From Psychrobacter urativorans (GTDB taxonomy: Bacteria > Pseudomonadota > Gammaproteobacteria > Pseudomonadales > Moraxellaceae), in contig NZ_CP012678.1 in the NCBI RefSeq assembly GCF_001298525.1, positions 1,240,001 through 1,304,000 of the forward strand: a stretch of 64,000 bases of DNA, written 5' to 3'. The translations under genes and the position numbers were made by a program. Positions 1-9,192 of this stretch are shown here, piece after piece. Each line of letters opens with the position of its first letter. Positions within the stretch are counted from its first letter, which is position 1. Under the pieces are notes generated by a model. It searched no databases. It was not told where the DNA came from and saw only the letters and a program-made list of their open reading frames with translations.

Positions 1-143
1 TAAGCTTATCATTTATGCCCTTACTAATATAAAAGCTTGTCATGTACAGTCAAGATACGATTTGTTATAGCTGTCTTTTAATAAAGATATCACTTTGTAA
101 AGTGACTACTGCCTAACCTAAGACCGAAACCAAGAGAGTACTT

Positions 144-791
144 ATGAATGACCTAAAGATTAACGTAATCGACCATCCGTTAGTACGTCATAAACTGAGC
201 CTGATGCGCGAAAAGGACTGTAGTACTTATAAATTTCGTACCTTGACCAAAGAGCTTGCGCGCTTGATGGCTTATGAGGCGAGCCGCGATTTTGAGATTG
301 AAACTTTCTTAATGGAAGGTTGGTGTGGTGAAATCACCGGTGAGCAAATTATCGGTAAGACGGTGACTATCGTGCCTATTTTGCGTGCTGGTATTGGTAT
401 GCTCGATGGGGTGCTCGATATGATTCCAACGGCAAAAATCTCGGTGGTTGGTTTGCAACGTGATGAAGAAACGCTGGAACCGGTGCCGTTTTTTGAAAAA
501 TTCGTGAGTCATATGGATAAGCGCCCTGCATTGATTATTGACCCAATGCTAGCGACCGGTGGTTCGATGGTGGCGACCATTGACATGCTTAAAAAGCATG
601 GTTGTAATAATATTAAGGCGTTGGTTTTGGTTGCCGCACCTGAAGGTGTGCGTTTGGTCAATGAGGCGCATCCTGATGTGACCATTTATACCGCCGCACT
701 TGATAGCCATTTGGATGAGCATGGTTATATCATTCCAGGTCTTGGTGATGCGGGTGATAAAATCTTCGGTAAAAAAGAAGGTCAGCATTAG
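144..791 (+). CDS. upp: uracil phosphoribosyltransferase
   Basis: Cytoplasmic pyrimidine salvage enzyme that joins uracil and PRPP to give UMP. The 215-residue protein has the usual family length (about 208-215). The PRPP-binding loop DPMLATGGS lies at residues 133-141, and the C-terminal uracil-binding signature GLGDAGDK at 199-206. The ATG follows an AGAGAG ribosome binding site. The gene stands alone: 137 bp separate it from the next gene on the same strand, and no uraA-type permease is adjacent. The 143 bp upstream hold no promoter I can call with confidence. Identity is very secure. Confidence 0.97.
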   Translation: MNDLKINVIDHPLVRHKLSLMREKDCSTYKFRTLTKELARLMAYEASRDFEIETFLMEGWCGEITGEQIIGKTVTIVPILRAGIGMLDGVLDMIPTAKISVVGLQRDEETLEPVPFFEKFVSHMDKRPALIIDPMLATGGSMVATIDMLKKHGCNNIKALVLVAAPEGVRLVNEAHPDVTIYTAALDSHLDEHGYIIPGLGDAGDKIFGKKEGQH

Positions 792-928
792 GCATTAAGT
801 TTTTAAAAACAAAAGGTCATTAAGGTCGTAGTAGTTTCATAAACTCATAACTATTTTATTGTAATTTTATAAAAGTAGGTTGTTGTTAACCGTCATTATT
901 CACTTATCAAGGATTATAAGGATAACCA

Positions 929-1681
929 ATGAACGTATTGATTACAGGGGCAAGCGCAGGATTCGGTGAAGCATTGGCAAGGCGTTTGGTGGCTAAAGGT
1001 CATCAGGTAATCGGCTGTGCGAGACGACTGGATAGACTGAATGCGCTGGCACAAGACCTTGGTGAGTTGTTTTTGCCCGTGGTGATGGATGTCAGTCACC
1101 CTGAAACTATTCCGAAAATCATTGCTGATTTGCCAGAATTCTTTAAGCAAATCGATGTATTGGTGAATAATGCAGGATTGGCGCTGGGTACAGAGCCTGC
1201 GCATGAAGCTGATCTTAATGATTGGACTCGGATGGTTGATACCAATATCAAAGGGCTCATGTCAGTGACGCATGCGGTATTGCCTGCAATGGTAGCGCGC
1301 GATAGTGGTTATATTATTAATGTGGGCTCTATTGCGGGTAGCTGGCCATATTTTGGTGGCAACGTTTATGGGGCGACTAAAGCATTTGTGAAGCAGTTTA
1401 GCTTAAACTTGCGCGCGGATTTAGTCGGTACGCAAGTACGGGTAACCAATCTTGAACCGGGTAATGTGGCGGGCACTGAGTTTTCAAACGTACGCTATCA
1501 TGGCGATGATGACAAGGCAGCCCAAGTTTATTCCGGTTTTAAAAATATGACTGGCGATGATATTGGTGATATTTTATTGTGGTTAATTGAATCGCCTGCG
1601 CATATTAACGTCAATCGGTTGGAAGTCATGCCTGTTGCACAAACCTATAATGGGCTGACGATTGCCAAGCAAGATAAATAA
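929..1681 (+). CDS. ydfG: YdfG-like NADP-dependent short-chain dehydrogenase
   Basis: Classical short-chain dehydrogenase/reductase of 250 residues, the usual size of the YdfG group, which oxidises 3-hydroxy acids and L-allo-threonine/serine with NADP. The Rossmann motif TGASAGFG is at residues 6-13, the NNAG strand at 80-83, and the catalytic Ser134 and Tyr147-x3-Lys151 are present. Arginines follow the second strand (ARR at 31-33), which favours NADP. The start follows AAGGATAACCA. No signal peptide is seen, so it is cytoplasmic. The exact substrate is inferred from family resemblance; other SDR activities are possible. Confidence 0.85.
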   Translation: MNVLITGASAGFGEALARRLVAKGHQVIGCARRLDRLNALAQDLGELFLPVVMDVSHPETIPKIIADLPEFFKQIDVLVNNAGLALGTEPAHEADLNDWTRMVDTNIKGLMSVTHAVLPAMVARDSGYIINVGSIAGSWPYFGGNVYGATKAFVKQFSLNLRADLVGTQVRVTNLEPGNVAGTEFSNVRYHGDDDKAAQVYSGFKNMTGDDIGDILLWLIESPAHINVNRLEVMPVAQTYNGLTIAKQDK

Positions 1682-1700
1682 ATCTGTTAATAAACACTCA

Positions 1701-2396
1701 TTACCGTAATTCATAAAAGCGAAGCAATATAGAGTTATTTTCTAATAGCGCTATATTGCTTTCCCCTTCTTTGCATTTCTCTTTATTTACTATTTGCTCA
1801 TCTACCAATCGTAAGTCGTTAAAATCCAAAATCAATACCTCATTACGTATGCGCTCACTCGTGCGCTTATTATGTCGCAACGGAAATCCTAGCACTTGCC
1901 TGCCTATCACCCGTATTTGATTGATAACAATAGCTTGGGTATTTGATTTTTTTGTATTTAAAAAAGCCGATTGATGTAATTGTTGCGCAGCCAGTACCGC
2001 GGTAGCAGGATTAATAGTGGTGGTAAAAAGCTTTTCACGGCGCGCGCGTTCTGGAATGTTACCTGCAACAAATAATATCTGCCCTAGCGGTAAATATTGT
2101 CCATAACGATGCAACTCGTGCCGGAATAATTCTGGCAATTCAACGTTGAAACTGTCTTCGGTTTGCTGATAGAACGTGGCAAAACTGCGCTGAATATAAC
2201 GCCCAAATACAGTGGCGTTAATCCAATCTTGATACACCTCATTATCTTGCAAAATTTGAGTGAAGGCATAAGGGTCAGGTGTGATACTGCCGTTCAGCAT
2301 TGCCAGTAATAAGGACTGTGCATCAGTAAAAGTATGTTGCGACCATACTTGCGGATAAAGACTGCTATCAAGTTCCGCTAGCGTTGAGTGGTTCAT
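1701..2396 (-). CDS. hypothetical protein, possible degenerate ADP-ribosyltransferase-like fold
   Basis: I do not recognise this 231-residue protein. An upstream in-frame start at 2471 is possible, but the ATG at 2396 is preceded by AAGAAGGAC at good spacing and is preferred. The protein has no signal peptide or membrane segment. The second half (residues 101-200) loosely follows the order of mono-ADP-ribosyltransferase motifs: a strand LPLGQILFV, a TTT motif at 125-127 followed by an alanine-rich helix, a strand AIVINQI, then RNEVLIL at 184-190, where such enzymes carry E-x-E-VL. The usual Arg and paired Glu are not clearly kept. It is convergent with ydfG, 19 bp away. Function unknown; the fold suggestion is weak. 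Confidence 0.6.
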   Translation of the reverse strand: MNHSTLAELDSSLYPQVWSQHTFTDAQSLLLAMLNGSITPDPYAFTQILQDNEVYQDWINATVFGRYIQRSFATFYQQTEDSFNVELPELFRHELHRYGQYLPLGQILFVAGNIPERARREKLFTTTINPATAVLAAQQLHQSAFLNTKKSNTQAIVINQIRVIGRQVLGFPLRHNKRTSERIRNEVLILDFNDLRLVDEQIVNKEKCKEGESNIALLENNSILLRFYELR

Positions 2397-2535
2397 AACG
2401 CGTTGTCCTTCTTTTATTTTTAAGGGCAGCTTGCTACAGATTACTACGAATAATTTTTGTGCTATGGTCAATTTATATTTTGCTTAATAGACGTTTTACT
2501 ATAGCAGTCTCATGTTGATAATATAAGGAAATTTT

Positions 2536-3435
2536 ATGGCGAACACTGCACTTACATTGACATTAGAATGGTTCTTAAATCCGGACCATCTGCCGTTTAT
2601 CGCTGGTATTTATACTGGTGCTTATCATAAAGCAGGTCTCGATATCACCATGATTGAGCCGACTGAACATTACGATGGCTTTGCAGAACTACAAGCTGGC
2701 AATATCGACATGCACGTTAATGAGCCCATTCATTTATTTGAGCATTATTTTGATGATTTAAAAGCGCTTGGCTGTTTTTTTGTGACCGATGGCGGGGTTC
2801 TCATGAAACAAAGCAGTATGGATAAGCTGCGCCAAAATCAGCCTATACGTATCACTACGCCCGCAGCAAATCCGATTACTAATAAGATTGGTTTTGAGAT
2901 TTTGCAGCGTTATGCCAAACAAAATGGCTTTGCATTAGATATTGAGAGTGTTGAATTTGTCGAAACGGATTTTCAGCATTTACATAATTTGCAAAATGGT
3001 GATGAGCATGGCTCATTTGATGGCGCGTGGTTATGTTTTTATAACTTCGAAGGTATTGAAGCCAATCATATCGGGCTTGACTACACCTTTATTGACCAAC
3101 ACTTATCGCCCTACCCGAATTTTTCTGCGTTAGAGTTGATGACTACCCATACTATTTGGCAAGAAAAATCAGAAGCGCTGCAACAGTTTGTCAAAATTAC
3201 GACTGACATGGGTCAACTGTGTATCGATAATCCTGCGCAAGCGCGTGAGATTTATTATGGCTATACGGGTGAGTCGCCATCGGCGTTGATGGACGACATT
3301 ATCAATGATACGTTAAAACGTCTCATAACCCCTCTTCAACCTGATGCTGAACGTTGGTCAACACTGCGTGAGATGCTGGCGACGTTAGATATCGCTGTGC
3401 TCAGTGACACGCAGTATGCGAAGCTTTGGCATTAA
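2536..3435 (+). CDS. THI5/NMT1-like (ABC substrate-binding fold) protein without signal peptide
   Basis: A 299-residue periplasmic-binding-protein fold of the NMT1/THI5 family, members of which bind or make the thiamine pyrimidine HMP. The opening strand and LEWFLNPDHLPFIAGI (residues 10-25), followed by a helix and GLDITMIEP, is the family signature. No signal peptide or lipobox is visible, although transport-linked members such as ThiY have one. A histidine occurs in NEPIHLF, near where yeast Thi5 keeps its substrate histidine, but the Cys-rich CCCFC motif of Thi5 is absent. There are no ABC permease or ATPase genes nearby and no TPP riboswitch in the 64-139 bp upstream. AAGGAA supports the start. 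Precise role unknown. Confidence 0.75.
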   Translation: MANTALTLTLEWFLNPDHLPFIAGIYTGAYHKAGLDITMIEPTEHYDGFAELQAGNIDMHVNEPIHLFEHYFDDLKALGCFFVTDGGVLMKQSSMDKLRQNQPIRITTPAANPITNKIGFEILQRYAKQNGFALDIESVEFVETDFQHLHNLQNGDEHGSFDGAWLCFYNFEGIEANHIGLDYTFIDQHLSPYPNFSALELMTTHTIWQEKSEALQQFVKITTDMGQLCIDNPAQAREIYYGYTGESPSALMDDIINDTLKRLITPLQPDAERWSTLREMLATLDIAVLSDTQYAKLWH

Positions 3436-3453
3436 GCAGACGTAATAAAAACA

Positions 3454-3693
3454 TTAATCAGTCAGAATTTTAATCAATTCAAATCGCGGTAGCGGCTTGC
3501 CATCTACCGTGACCGTTTCAATAAACATGGTTAAAGGGCGCACCCAAACGTCATAGTCACCGTAAAGGCAACGATAAACGATCAATACTTCTTCAGTTTC
3601 TGAATGCTGCGCGATATGTAAGACTTGATATAAACTGCCTTTATAATGGCGATAAATGCCTTGGGAAACGGTGTTTTTAGTTGACTGGGTCAT
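3454..3693 (-). CDS. DUF1653 domain protein
   Basis: Small 79-residue protein almost entirely made of the DUF1653 domain. The typical pattern is visible: GIYRHYKGSLYQVL near the start, a Tyr-rich core (VYRCLYGDYDVWVRPLTMF), and a closing PRFELI. The fold is a small beta barrel; no function is established. It lies 19 bp from the end of the convergent upstream gene, and just downstream of tyrS on the same strand, but a strong terminator separates the two. The start follows GGAG at good spacing. Confidence 0.88.
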   Translation of the reverse strand: MTQSTKNTVSQGIYRHYKGSLYQVLHIAQHSETEEVLIVYRCLYGDYDVWVRPLTMFIETVTVDGKPLPRFELIKILTD

Positions 3694-3730
3694 AGCAAAC
3701 TCCTGACTTTAAAAATTCTGTTAATCCATC

Positions 3731-3770
3731 TGTAAAAAAGGTCGACAATTAAAAGTCGACCTTTTTTACA
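3731..3770. terminator. rho-independent terminator downstream of tyrS
   Basis: A perfect 16-bp inverted repeat (core AAAAAAGGTCGAC / GTCGACCTTTTTT) with an 8-nt loop. It lies 19 bp beyond the tyrS stop and upstream of the DUF1653 gene, and isolates the two. The A and T tracts on both sides allow termination in either direction. Confidence 0.9.
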
Positions 3771-3788
3771 CTACGCTTTGCAGATTGC

Positions 3789-5000
3789 TTAAGCAACCGT
3801 CACTTTCGCATAGGCTTTCTTGCCCGCTTGGATAACGACCGTTTGCCCAGACGTTAAGCTAAAGCCACCGTCGACCACGTCGCCATCTACTTTGACCGCG
3901 CCACGTTTAATCATGTCTTTCGCTGACGAGCTATTTTTGGCAAGTCCAGCTTGGTTTAAGATTTGGGCGATAAATAAGGCGTCTTGACCTTCTAAATCTA
4001 GCGTCACTTCTGGTAAATCGACTGGCAATTCGCCATCGGCTAATACGTTACCGGCTGATTTATGCGCATTGGCAGCAGCATCGGCATCGTGAAAACGCTC
4101 AATTAATTCTTCGGCTAAAATACGTTTGATTTCTTGGGGATTGCGACCGTTTTCCATCTCTGCCATTAACGTTTCGACTTCCTCCATTGGCTTAAAGCTT
4201 AAGAACTCAAAGTAACGACGGATTAAGGTGTCTGGCATCGACAGTAGTTTTTGGTACATGGTGCCCGGTGCATCATAAATGCCAACATAGTTATTCAGCG
4301 ATTTAGACATCTTATTAACGCCATCTAAACCTTCCAAAATCGGCACAGTGATACAAACTTGTGGCTCTTGACCGTAGCGACCTTGTAAAGTGCGACCCAT
4401 CAATAAGTTAAACGTTTGATCCGTTCCGCCAAGCTCAATGTCGGCTTTTAGCGCGATTGAGTCGTAACCTTGTACTAAAGGATATAAAAACTCGTGAATA
4501 GCGATGGGCGTTTGTGCCGCATAGCGTTTAGAGAAGTCATCACGCTCAAGCATCCGCGAGACAGTTAACTGGCTAGAAAGCTGAATCATATCCGCCGCTG
4601 ACATATCTTTAAACCATTCAGAGTTAAAGACGATGCGGGTTTTTTCTTTATCCAAAATCTTAAAGACTTGCTCAGCATAAGTCTTTGCATTGGCTTGGAT
4701 TTGCTCGTCGGTCAATGGCGGACGCGTGGCATTTTTACCAGAAGGATCACCAATTTTGGCGGTATAGTCACCGATTAAAAAATAAATCTCATGACCCAAG
4801 TCTTGAAAATGTTTGAGCTTATTAATCAATACCGTATGCCCTAAATGCAAATCAGGCGCGGTGGGGTCAAAACCGGCTTTGATTCGCAACGGACGGTTTA
4901 GTTTTAATTTTTTTACCAAATCGTCTTCTGATAAAATCTCTTGCGTACCACGTTGGATAAGGGCAAGTTGTTCTTCTAGGGTGTAAGTTTGCTCGGTCAT
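3789..5000 (-). CDS. tyrS: tyrosine--tRNA ligase
   Basis: Class Ic aminoacyl-tRNA synthetase charging tRNA-Tyr. The 403-residue length and the HLGH form of the HIGH motif (residues 52-55) point to the TyrZ-like subgroup found in many gammaproteobacteria, rather than the E. coli K-12 TyrS type. KMSKS is at 230-234. The tyrosine pocket shows GGTDQTFN near 191-198. A C-terminal S4 RNA-binding domain (about 335-400) closes the protein. It is divergent from anmK, the usual arrangement in pseudomonads and relatives. Confidence 0.97.
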   Translation of the reverse strand: MTEQTYTLEEQLALIQRGTQEILSEDDLVKKLKLNRPLRIKAGFDPTAPDLHLGHTVLINKLKHFQDLGHEIYFLIGDYTAKIGDPSGKNATRPPLTDEQIQANAKTYAEQVFKILDKEKTRIVFNSEWFKDMSAADMIQLSSQLTVSRMLERDDFSKRYAAQTPIAIHEFLYPLVQGYDSIALKADIELGGTDQTFNLLMGRTLQGRYGQEPQVCITVPILEGLDGVNKMSKSLNNYVGIYDAPGTMYQKLLSMPDTLIRRYFEFLSFKPMEEVETLMAEMENGRNPQEIKRILAEELIERFHDADAAANAHKSAGNVLADGELPVDLPEVTLDLEGQDALFIAQILNQAGLAKNSSSAKDMIKRGAVKVDGDVVDGGFSLTSGQTVVIQAGKKAYAKVTVA

Positions 5001-5144
5001 GATGCTCTCTTTATTATCTTATGAGTTGTCTTATAAATTGTCTTTATGCATTTATTAAACCAGTTAAAAGGTTTAGAGCCTTAAAGGCGTACAAAAAATG
5101 GTAGAATTTGGCAGATATATTAGCGTTTTTTAAGGTAAATTGCC

Positions 5145-6536
5145 ATGACCAACCCTATGCCTACCGATGATACTCAAAATAACGACGGACTATATCCGAC
5201 TGTAGATATCGATAATGCGTCAGAATATGCCTCTCTGACCGATGCGCTTGAGCAAGCTGGTTTTGAAAATGCAGGTTTCGAACATACAGTATTTGAAAGT
5301 TTTGATGAAGGCTTATATATCGGCATGATGTCGGGCACGAGTTTGGATGGAATGGATGCGGTCATTTGTCAATTTACTCATGACAATGATGATGCAAACA
5401 ATTCCCCAATGCAGCTGTTAGCGACTTATAGTCAAGATTTTCCGCCGCGTTTGCGTGAGGCATTATTGGCATTGTGTCAGCCCAATGGCGTGCAACAATT
5501 AATCCCGCAAAATGATGAACCAAGTAGCCAAGATGGTGAACCGAATAGTGAATTAGATTGGTTTGGTTGGGCAAGTCGTGTTTATAGTGAATTTGCTAGT
5601 GAGGTGGTGAATACATTATTAAAACAGGCGAATATCGATGCCGAGTCGGTATTGGCGATTGGTTGTCATGGACAAACCGTTCGTCATCGCCCGCACATGG
5701 GCTTTACCTTACAGCTGCTTGATGCCAATATTATCGCTGAGCGTACGGGTATTAGTGTGGTGAGTGACTTTCGTCGCCGTGATATGGCGGTCGGTGGACA
5801 AGGCGCGCCACTGGTACCTGCCTTTCATCAGGCACTATTTGCAACAGCGGATACCACGCGCGTGCTGCTGAATTTGGGCGGAATTGCTAATATTGCGGTC
5901 TTGCCAGCAACCGTGAACCATAATGACAATCAAGTCGTTGGTTATGATACCGGTCCGGCAAATTTGTTATTGGATGCGTGGACCGCTTTACATATCAATC
6001 AAAGCTATGATGCTGGCGGCGCTTGGGCGGCATCGGGACAAATTATCGAACCATTACTCACGCAACTATTGACGCATCGTTTTTTTGACCAACCTTATCC
6101 CAAAAGTACGGGACGTGAGGATTTTAATCTGGCGTGGTTACAGTCAGAATTGCAAATATTCGATCATGTAGCGCCTAATATTGATTATTCCTCAGCCGAT
6201 GTACAAGCAACGCTGACTGAACTGACTGCTATCAGTGCCACGGAGCAGATCAAACTATTTATAGGAAATGGACTGATAGGAAATAAAAAGATAACGGAAG
6301 CAGTTTATATCTGTGGTGGTGGTGCGCTGAATGATTATCTGATGACGCGATTGCAAACTCATTTACCATATTGCGTGGTCGAAACTACGGCAAGTTTGGG
6401 GCTTGATCCCATCTGGGTTGAAGCGGTGGCATTTGCATGGCTAGCCCGACAAACGTTGATGGGCGAAACAGGCAACTTGCCGGCAGTGACTGGCGCGAAT
6501 AAACAAGTGGTATTAGGACAGGTATGTTTTGCATGA
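5145..6536 (+). CDS. anmK: anhydro-N-acetylmuramic acid kinase
   Basis: Cytoplasmic kinase of cell-wall recycling. It phosphorylates and opens 1,6-anhydro-MurNAc to MurNAc-6-phosphate. The ATP-binding start of the domain, GMMSGTSLDGMD, is at residues 60-71. The metal/substrate region GHGQ-type (GCHGQTVRHRP) and a second glycine motif (LLNLGGIANI, GYDTGPAN) follow. At 463 residues it is longer than the family norm (about 370). The excess is an acidic N-terminal extension of about 55 residues with no known domain, plus short Asn/Asp-rich insertions. The start at 5145 has only a weak AAGGTA site, but no good internal ATG precedes the domain. Confidence 0.93.
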   Translation: MTNPMPTDDTQNNDGLYPTVDIDNASEYASLTDALEQAGFENAGFEHTVFESFDEGLYIGMMSGTSLDGMDAVICQFTHDNDDANNSPMQLLATYSQDFPPRLREALLALCQPNGVQQLIPQNDEPSSQDGEPNSELDWFGWASRVYSEFASEVVNTLLKQANIDAESVLAIGCHGQTVRHRPHMGFTLQLLDANIIAERTGISVVSDFRRRDMAVGGQGAPLVPAFHQALFATADTTRVLLNLGGIANIAVLPATVNHNDNQVVGYDTGPANLLLDAWTALHINQSYDAGGAWAASGQIIEPLLTQLLTHRFFDQPYPKSTGREDFNLAWLQSELQIFDHVAPNIDYSSADVQATLTELTAISATEQIKLFIGNGLIGNKKITEAVYICGGGALNDYLMTRLQTHLPYCVVETTASLGLDPIWVEAVAFAWLARQTLMGETGNLPAVTGANKQVVLGQVCFA

Positions 6537-6768
6537 TTTTTAAAATGCGGCAAGGGTATTAACCCTGATTATTATAGGGATCAGCTTATATCTTATGGCA
6601 TCAAAATTATAATGATGACTATTAAGTTTACAGACGTGCACTTATGTGCTTTATAATGGTTGCTAAAATACTGATATAACGCTATAAATAACGCAGTGTG
6701 ACCGCGTAATAACCGTATGATATAAGCACGCCCATCCCTTTAGGACCGCAAAGCATAGGACATATCGC

Positions 6769-8142
6769 ATGAGCCAACATAACGATTCACAGACATCGCA
6801 AGACCACAATGCTACTGCAAAGTCGCAACAAAAGTCGCGTTATAAGCCGCCCCATTATGAGCGTGCTGACGACATGCGTGTGGTAGTGACGGGGATGGGC
6901 GCTATTACCCCTCTAGGGCTGGACGTCGAGAGTACATGGACACGGTTATTAAATGGCGAAAGTGGCATCTCACCAATCACCCATTTTGATGCAGAAGACT
7001 TCCGCGCCCAATTCGCGGGTACGGTCAAGGATTTTGATGCGCAGCAATACATGACGGCTAAAGACGCACGCCGTTATGATGAATTTATGCATTATGCGGT
7101 GGCTGCTACGTCAATGGCGCTGAAAGATGCAGGCTTTATCGATGCCATTAGCGTCGATGATGTCCCTGTACAAAATGTCGATCAAGAACGCTTTGGCGTC
7201 ATCCTAGGTTCAGGCATTGGCGGTATTCAAACCATTGAAGACAGCTGCGCCATGCTACGCGAAAAAGGCGCTAAAAAAGTCTCGCCATTTATCATCCCCG
7301 GCTCTATTGCCAATATGGCAGCGGGTCTGGTGGCGATTAAACACAAATTAAAAGGTCCTAACCTTGCCACCGCCACCGCCTGTACCACGGCTACTCACGC
7401 TATCGGTTTGGCAGCGCGTTTAATCGTTTATGGTGACGCTGATGTGATGATTGCCGGTGGTAGCGAAAAAGGCTCAAGCCCGCTTGGGATGGCAGGATTT
7501 GGCGCGATGCACGCGCTATCGACACGTAATGATGAACCAACCCGTGCCTCACGACCATTTGATAAAGACCGTGATGGTTTCGTACTTGGTGATGGTGCAG
7601 GCGTGATGGTATTAGAGAGCCTTGCTCATGCTAAAGCACGTGGTGCAACGATACTTGCTGAAGTCGTGGGTTTCGGTATGAGCGATGACGCCAGTCACAT
7701 TACCTCGCCACCAGAAGATGGTCGCGGTGCGGCACGCGCTATGCAAAATGCCGTTGATGATGCTGGTATTGATGCATCGAAAGTTGGTTACGTCAACGCC
7801 CATGGTACGAGCACGCCTGCCGGTGACGTTGCCGAATCGCTTGCCATTGAGACCGTATTTGCCAGTGTAAAAGACAGTATCTTAGTCAGCTCAACCAAAT
7901 CCATGACAGGGCATTTATTGGGCGCAGCGGGTGGTATTGAAGCCATCTTTACCGTGCTAACTCTACAACATCAGCACGTACCACCAACGATTAATCTCGA
8001 TAATGTGGCAGACAATTGCAATCTTGATTATGTGCCTCATCACTCTCGTAAAGTCGAAAACCTGAATTATGCTGTTTCTAATAGCTTTGGTTTTGGTGGC
8101 ACCAATGGTTCACTTATTTTTGCCCGTTGGTCTCAAGCTTAG
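6769..8142 (+). CDS. fabF: beta-ketoacyl-ACP synthase II (FabF-type)
   Basis: Condensing enzyme of fatty acid synthesis that extends acyl-ACP with malonyl-ACP. The catalytic triad is complete: Cys205 in TATACTTATH, His345 in NAHGTSTPAGD and His382 in STKSMTGHLLGAAGG. The glycine-rich end NSFGFGGTNGSL is also present. At 457 residues it carries a polar Gln/Ser-rich N-terminal extension of about 35 residues before MRVVVTGMGAITPLG, where most FabF proteins begin. A start at the internal Met36 is possible but has no better ribosome binding site. It stands alone, away from acpP and fabD, so it may be an additional or specialised FabF. A terminator follows at 8232. Confidence 0.9.
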   Translation: MSQHNDSQTSQDHNATAKSQQKSRYKPPHYERADDMRVVVTGMGAITPLGLDVESTWTRLLNGESGISPITHFDAEDFRAQFAGTVKDFDAQQYMTAKDARRYDEFMHYAVAATSMALKDAGFIDAISVDDVPVQNVDQERFGVILGSGIGGIQTIEDSCAMLREKGAKKVSPFIIPGSIANMAAGLVAIKHKLKGPNLATATACTTATHAIGLAARLIVYGDADVMIAGGSEKGSSPLGMAGFGAMHALSTRNDEPTRASRPFDKDRDGFVLGDGAGVMVLESLAHAKARGATILAEVVGFGMSDDASHITSPPEDGRGAARAMQNAVDDAGIDASKVGYVNAHGTSTPAGDVAESLAIETVFASVKDSILVSSTKSMTGHLLGAAGGIEAIFTVLTLQHQHVPPTINLDNVADNCNLDYVPHHSRKVENLNYAVSNSFGFGGTNGSLIFARWSQA

Positions 8143-8231
8143 GCAATCTTTAGAATTAAGTAATGCTTATGATTAAGCAATATTATTAACACGACGTTGA
8201 TTTTAATGTTGCTACGTTTGTCCCCTTGCAG

Positions 8232-8269
8232 CCCCTTATTGTACTTGCGTATGATAAGGGGTAATTTTT
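8232..8269 (+). terminator. rho-independent terminator after fabF
   Basis: CCCCTTAT (8232-8239) pairs with ATAAGGGG (8254-8261) across a 14-nt loop and is followed by TAATTTTT. It lies 90 bp past the fabF stop. It also argues that the next gene does not start at the upstream in-frame position 8197, because that would place the hairpin inside its coding region. Confidence 0.75.
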
Positions 8270-8289
8270 GGAAACTTATGGAACCCATC

Positions 8290-9030
8290 ATGTCAAGCTA
8301 CTCATTTTCTCATCAATTCTACCAGCATTGGACACTTGCTCCAGAAGCAGTACGCGCAGCGATTGTCCAAGAATTGACGGATATCAATACGTTATTACAA
8401 CCTGATACTGCTTTTGACAATTTTACTTTTAGCGAACATGATCTTGATGCGCATCTCGATACTCTATATAACGACCATGAAATTGAGCAAGCGGCCGCTA
8501 AAAAACTTGCCGATGAGCAAGCTCAACAAGCCGCTGAACAGCAGCGCTTAGAAGAAGAAGAAGAAGAAGAAGAAGAAAAAGAGAAAGCAGAAGAAGAAGC
8601 AGAAAAAACTAAGCTTATTAACGATCAAAAAGCTGAAAAACAAATTACCACTGCTCAGCAAGATAAAATAGAATACAATAGCATTGCAGATACCACGGCT
8701 GACAGTAAAACGAACAACAGTCGCAATTACGGTAACGTCAATAGCAATAAAGACAAAGTCATATCCGCTCTGAAAATTAATAGCATTCCTGATACGGTTA
8801 AACAAGGTGCCGCTAAACCAGATGCAGCCATCAACATTCCAGTAAATGTGCCCAAACTAAGTCAAGCGAATGAAGATTTAATTCATTCGCTTGGGATGCA
8901 TATCGATGACTATTTAAGTGAGCAAATGACACAACTGTCGGAAGATTTAAAATCGTGGCTACGCGAGGAAATTACCCATCAGCTCAGCACTCACGGACAA
9001 ACGACCAATAATGTTGATAATAAAAAATAG
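8290..9030 (+). CDS. hypothetical protein with polyglutamate coiled-coil segment
   Basis: Unrecognised 246-residue protein. The chosen ATG at 8290 (MSSYSFSH) follows GGA at suitable spacing and lies downstream of the fabF terminator; 8278 is an alternative. Three parts can be seen: a globular N-terminal part (1-60, rich in aromatic and acidic residues), a highly charged Ala/Gln/Glu/Lys helix (65-120) with nine consecutive Glu, and a C-terminal amphipathic helical part (from NEDLIHSLGMHIDDYLSEQ) after an Asn/Ser-rich linker. It has no signal peptide or membrane segment. The layout resembles a scaffold or adaptor, but no function can be assigned. Confidence 0.7.
   Translation: MSSYSFSHQFYQHWTLAPEAVRAAIVQELTDINTLLQPDTAFDNFTFSEHDLDAHLDTLYNDHEIEQAAAKKLADEQAQQAAEQQRLEEEEEEEEEKEKAEEEAEKTKLINDQKAEKQITTAQQDKIEYNSIADTTADSKTNNSRNYGNVNSNKDKVISALKINSIPDTVKQGAAKPDAAINIPVNVPKLSQANEDLIHSLGMHIDDYLSEQMTQLSEDLKSWLREEITHQLSTHGQTTNNVDNKK
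8551..8577 (+). repeat. (GAA)9 trinucleotide microsatellite in coding sequence
   Basis: Nine uninterrupted GAA codons, in frame, encode nine Glu residues. Further GAA/GAG-rich sequence follows to 8610. Slippage here would change protein length in whole residues without a frameshift. Confidence 0.95.
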
Positions 9031-9123
9031 TCGCTAGCAGATATTTTTATCTATAAAACTGAAAAAAACACTTAATCTTATTATTTTTCTATCCAGAACA
9101 GTATAAAACAATATTAAAAAGCA

Positions 9124-9166
9124 CAAAAAAAGTACCGAGTAAATAAATGACTCGGTGCTTTTTTTG
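9124..9166. terminator. bidirectional terminator between convergent genes
   Basis: AAAAAAAGTACCGAGT (ending 9140) pairs with ACTCGGTGCTTTTTTT (9150-9166) around a 9-nt loop. There is one G-T type mismatch near the base. It serves the Glu-rich protein gene and pepP, which converge here. Confidence 0.9.
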
Positions 9167-9192
9167 GTATTTCTTATTGAGTAAATGCTTTT

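Noticed and set aside
2400..2535. TPP riboswitch before the THI5-like gene
   Set aside because: The gap is only 139 bp from the divergent gene and lacks the conserved thi-box sequences.
8197..8289. Upstream start for the Glu-rich protein
   Set aside because: It would place the fabF terminator hairpin inside the coding region; the ATG at 8290 fits better.
8548..8805. Open frame on the minus strand with a run of Phe residues
   Set aside because: It is the reverse complement of the (GAA)n tract in the real gene on the plus strand and has no ribosome binding site.
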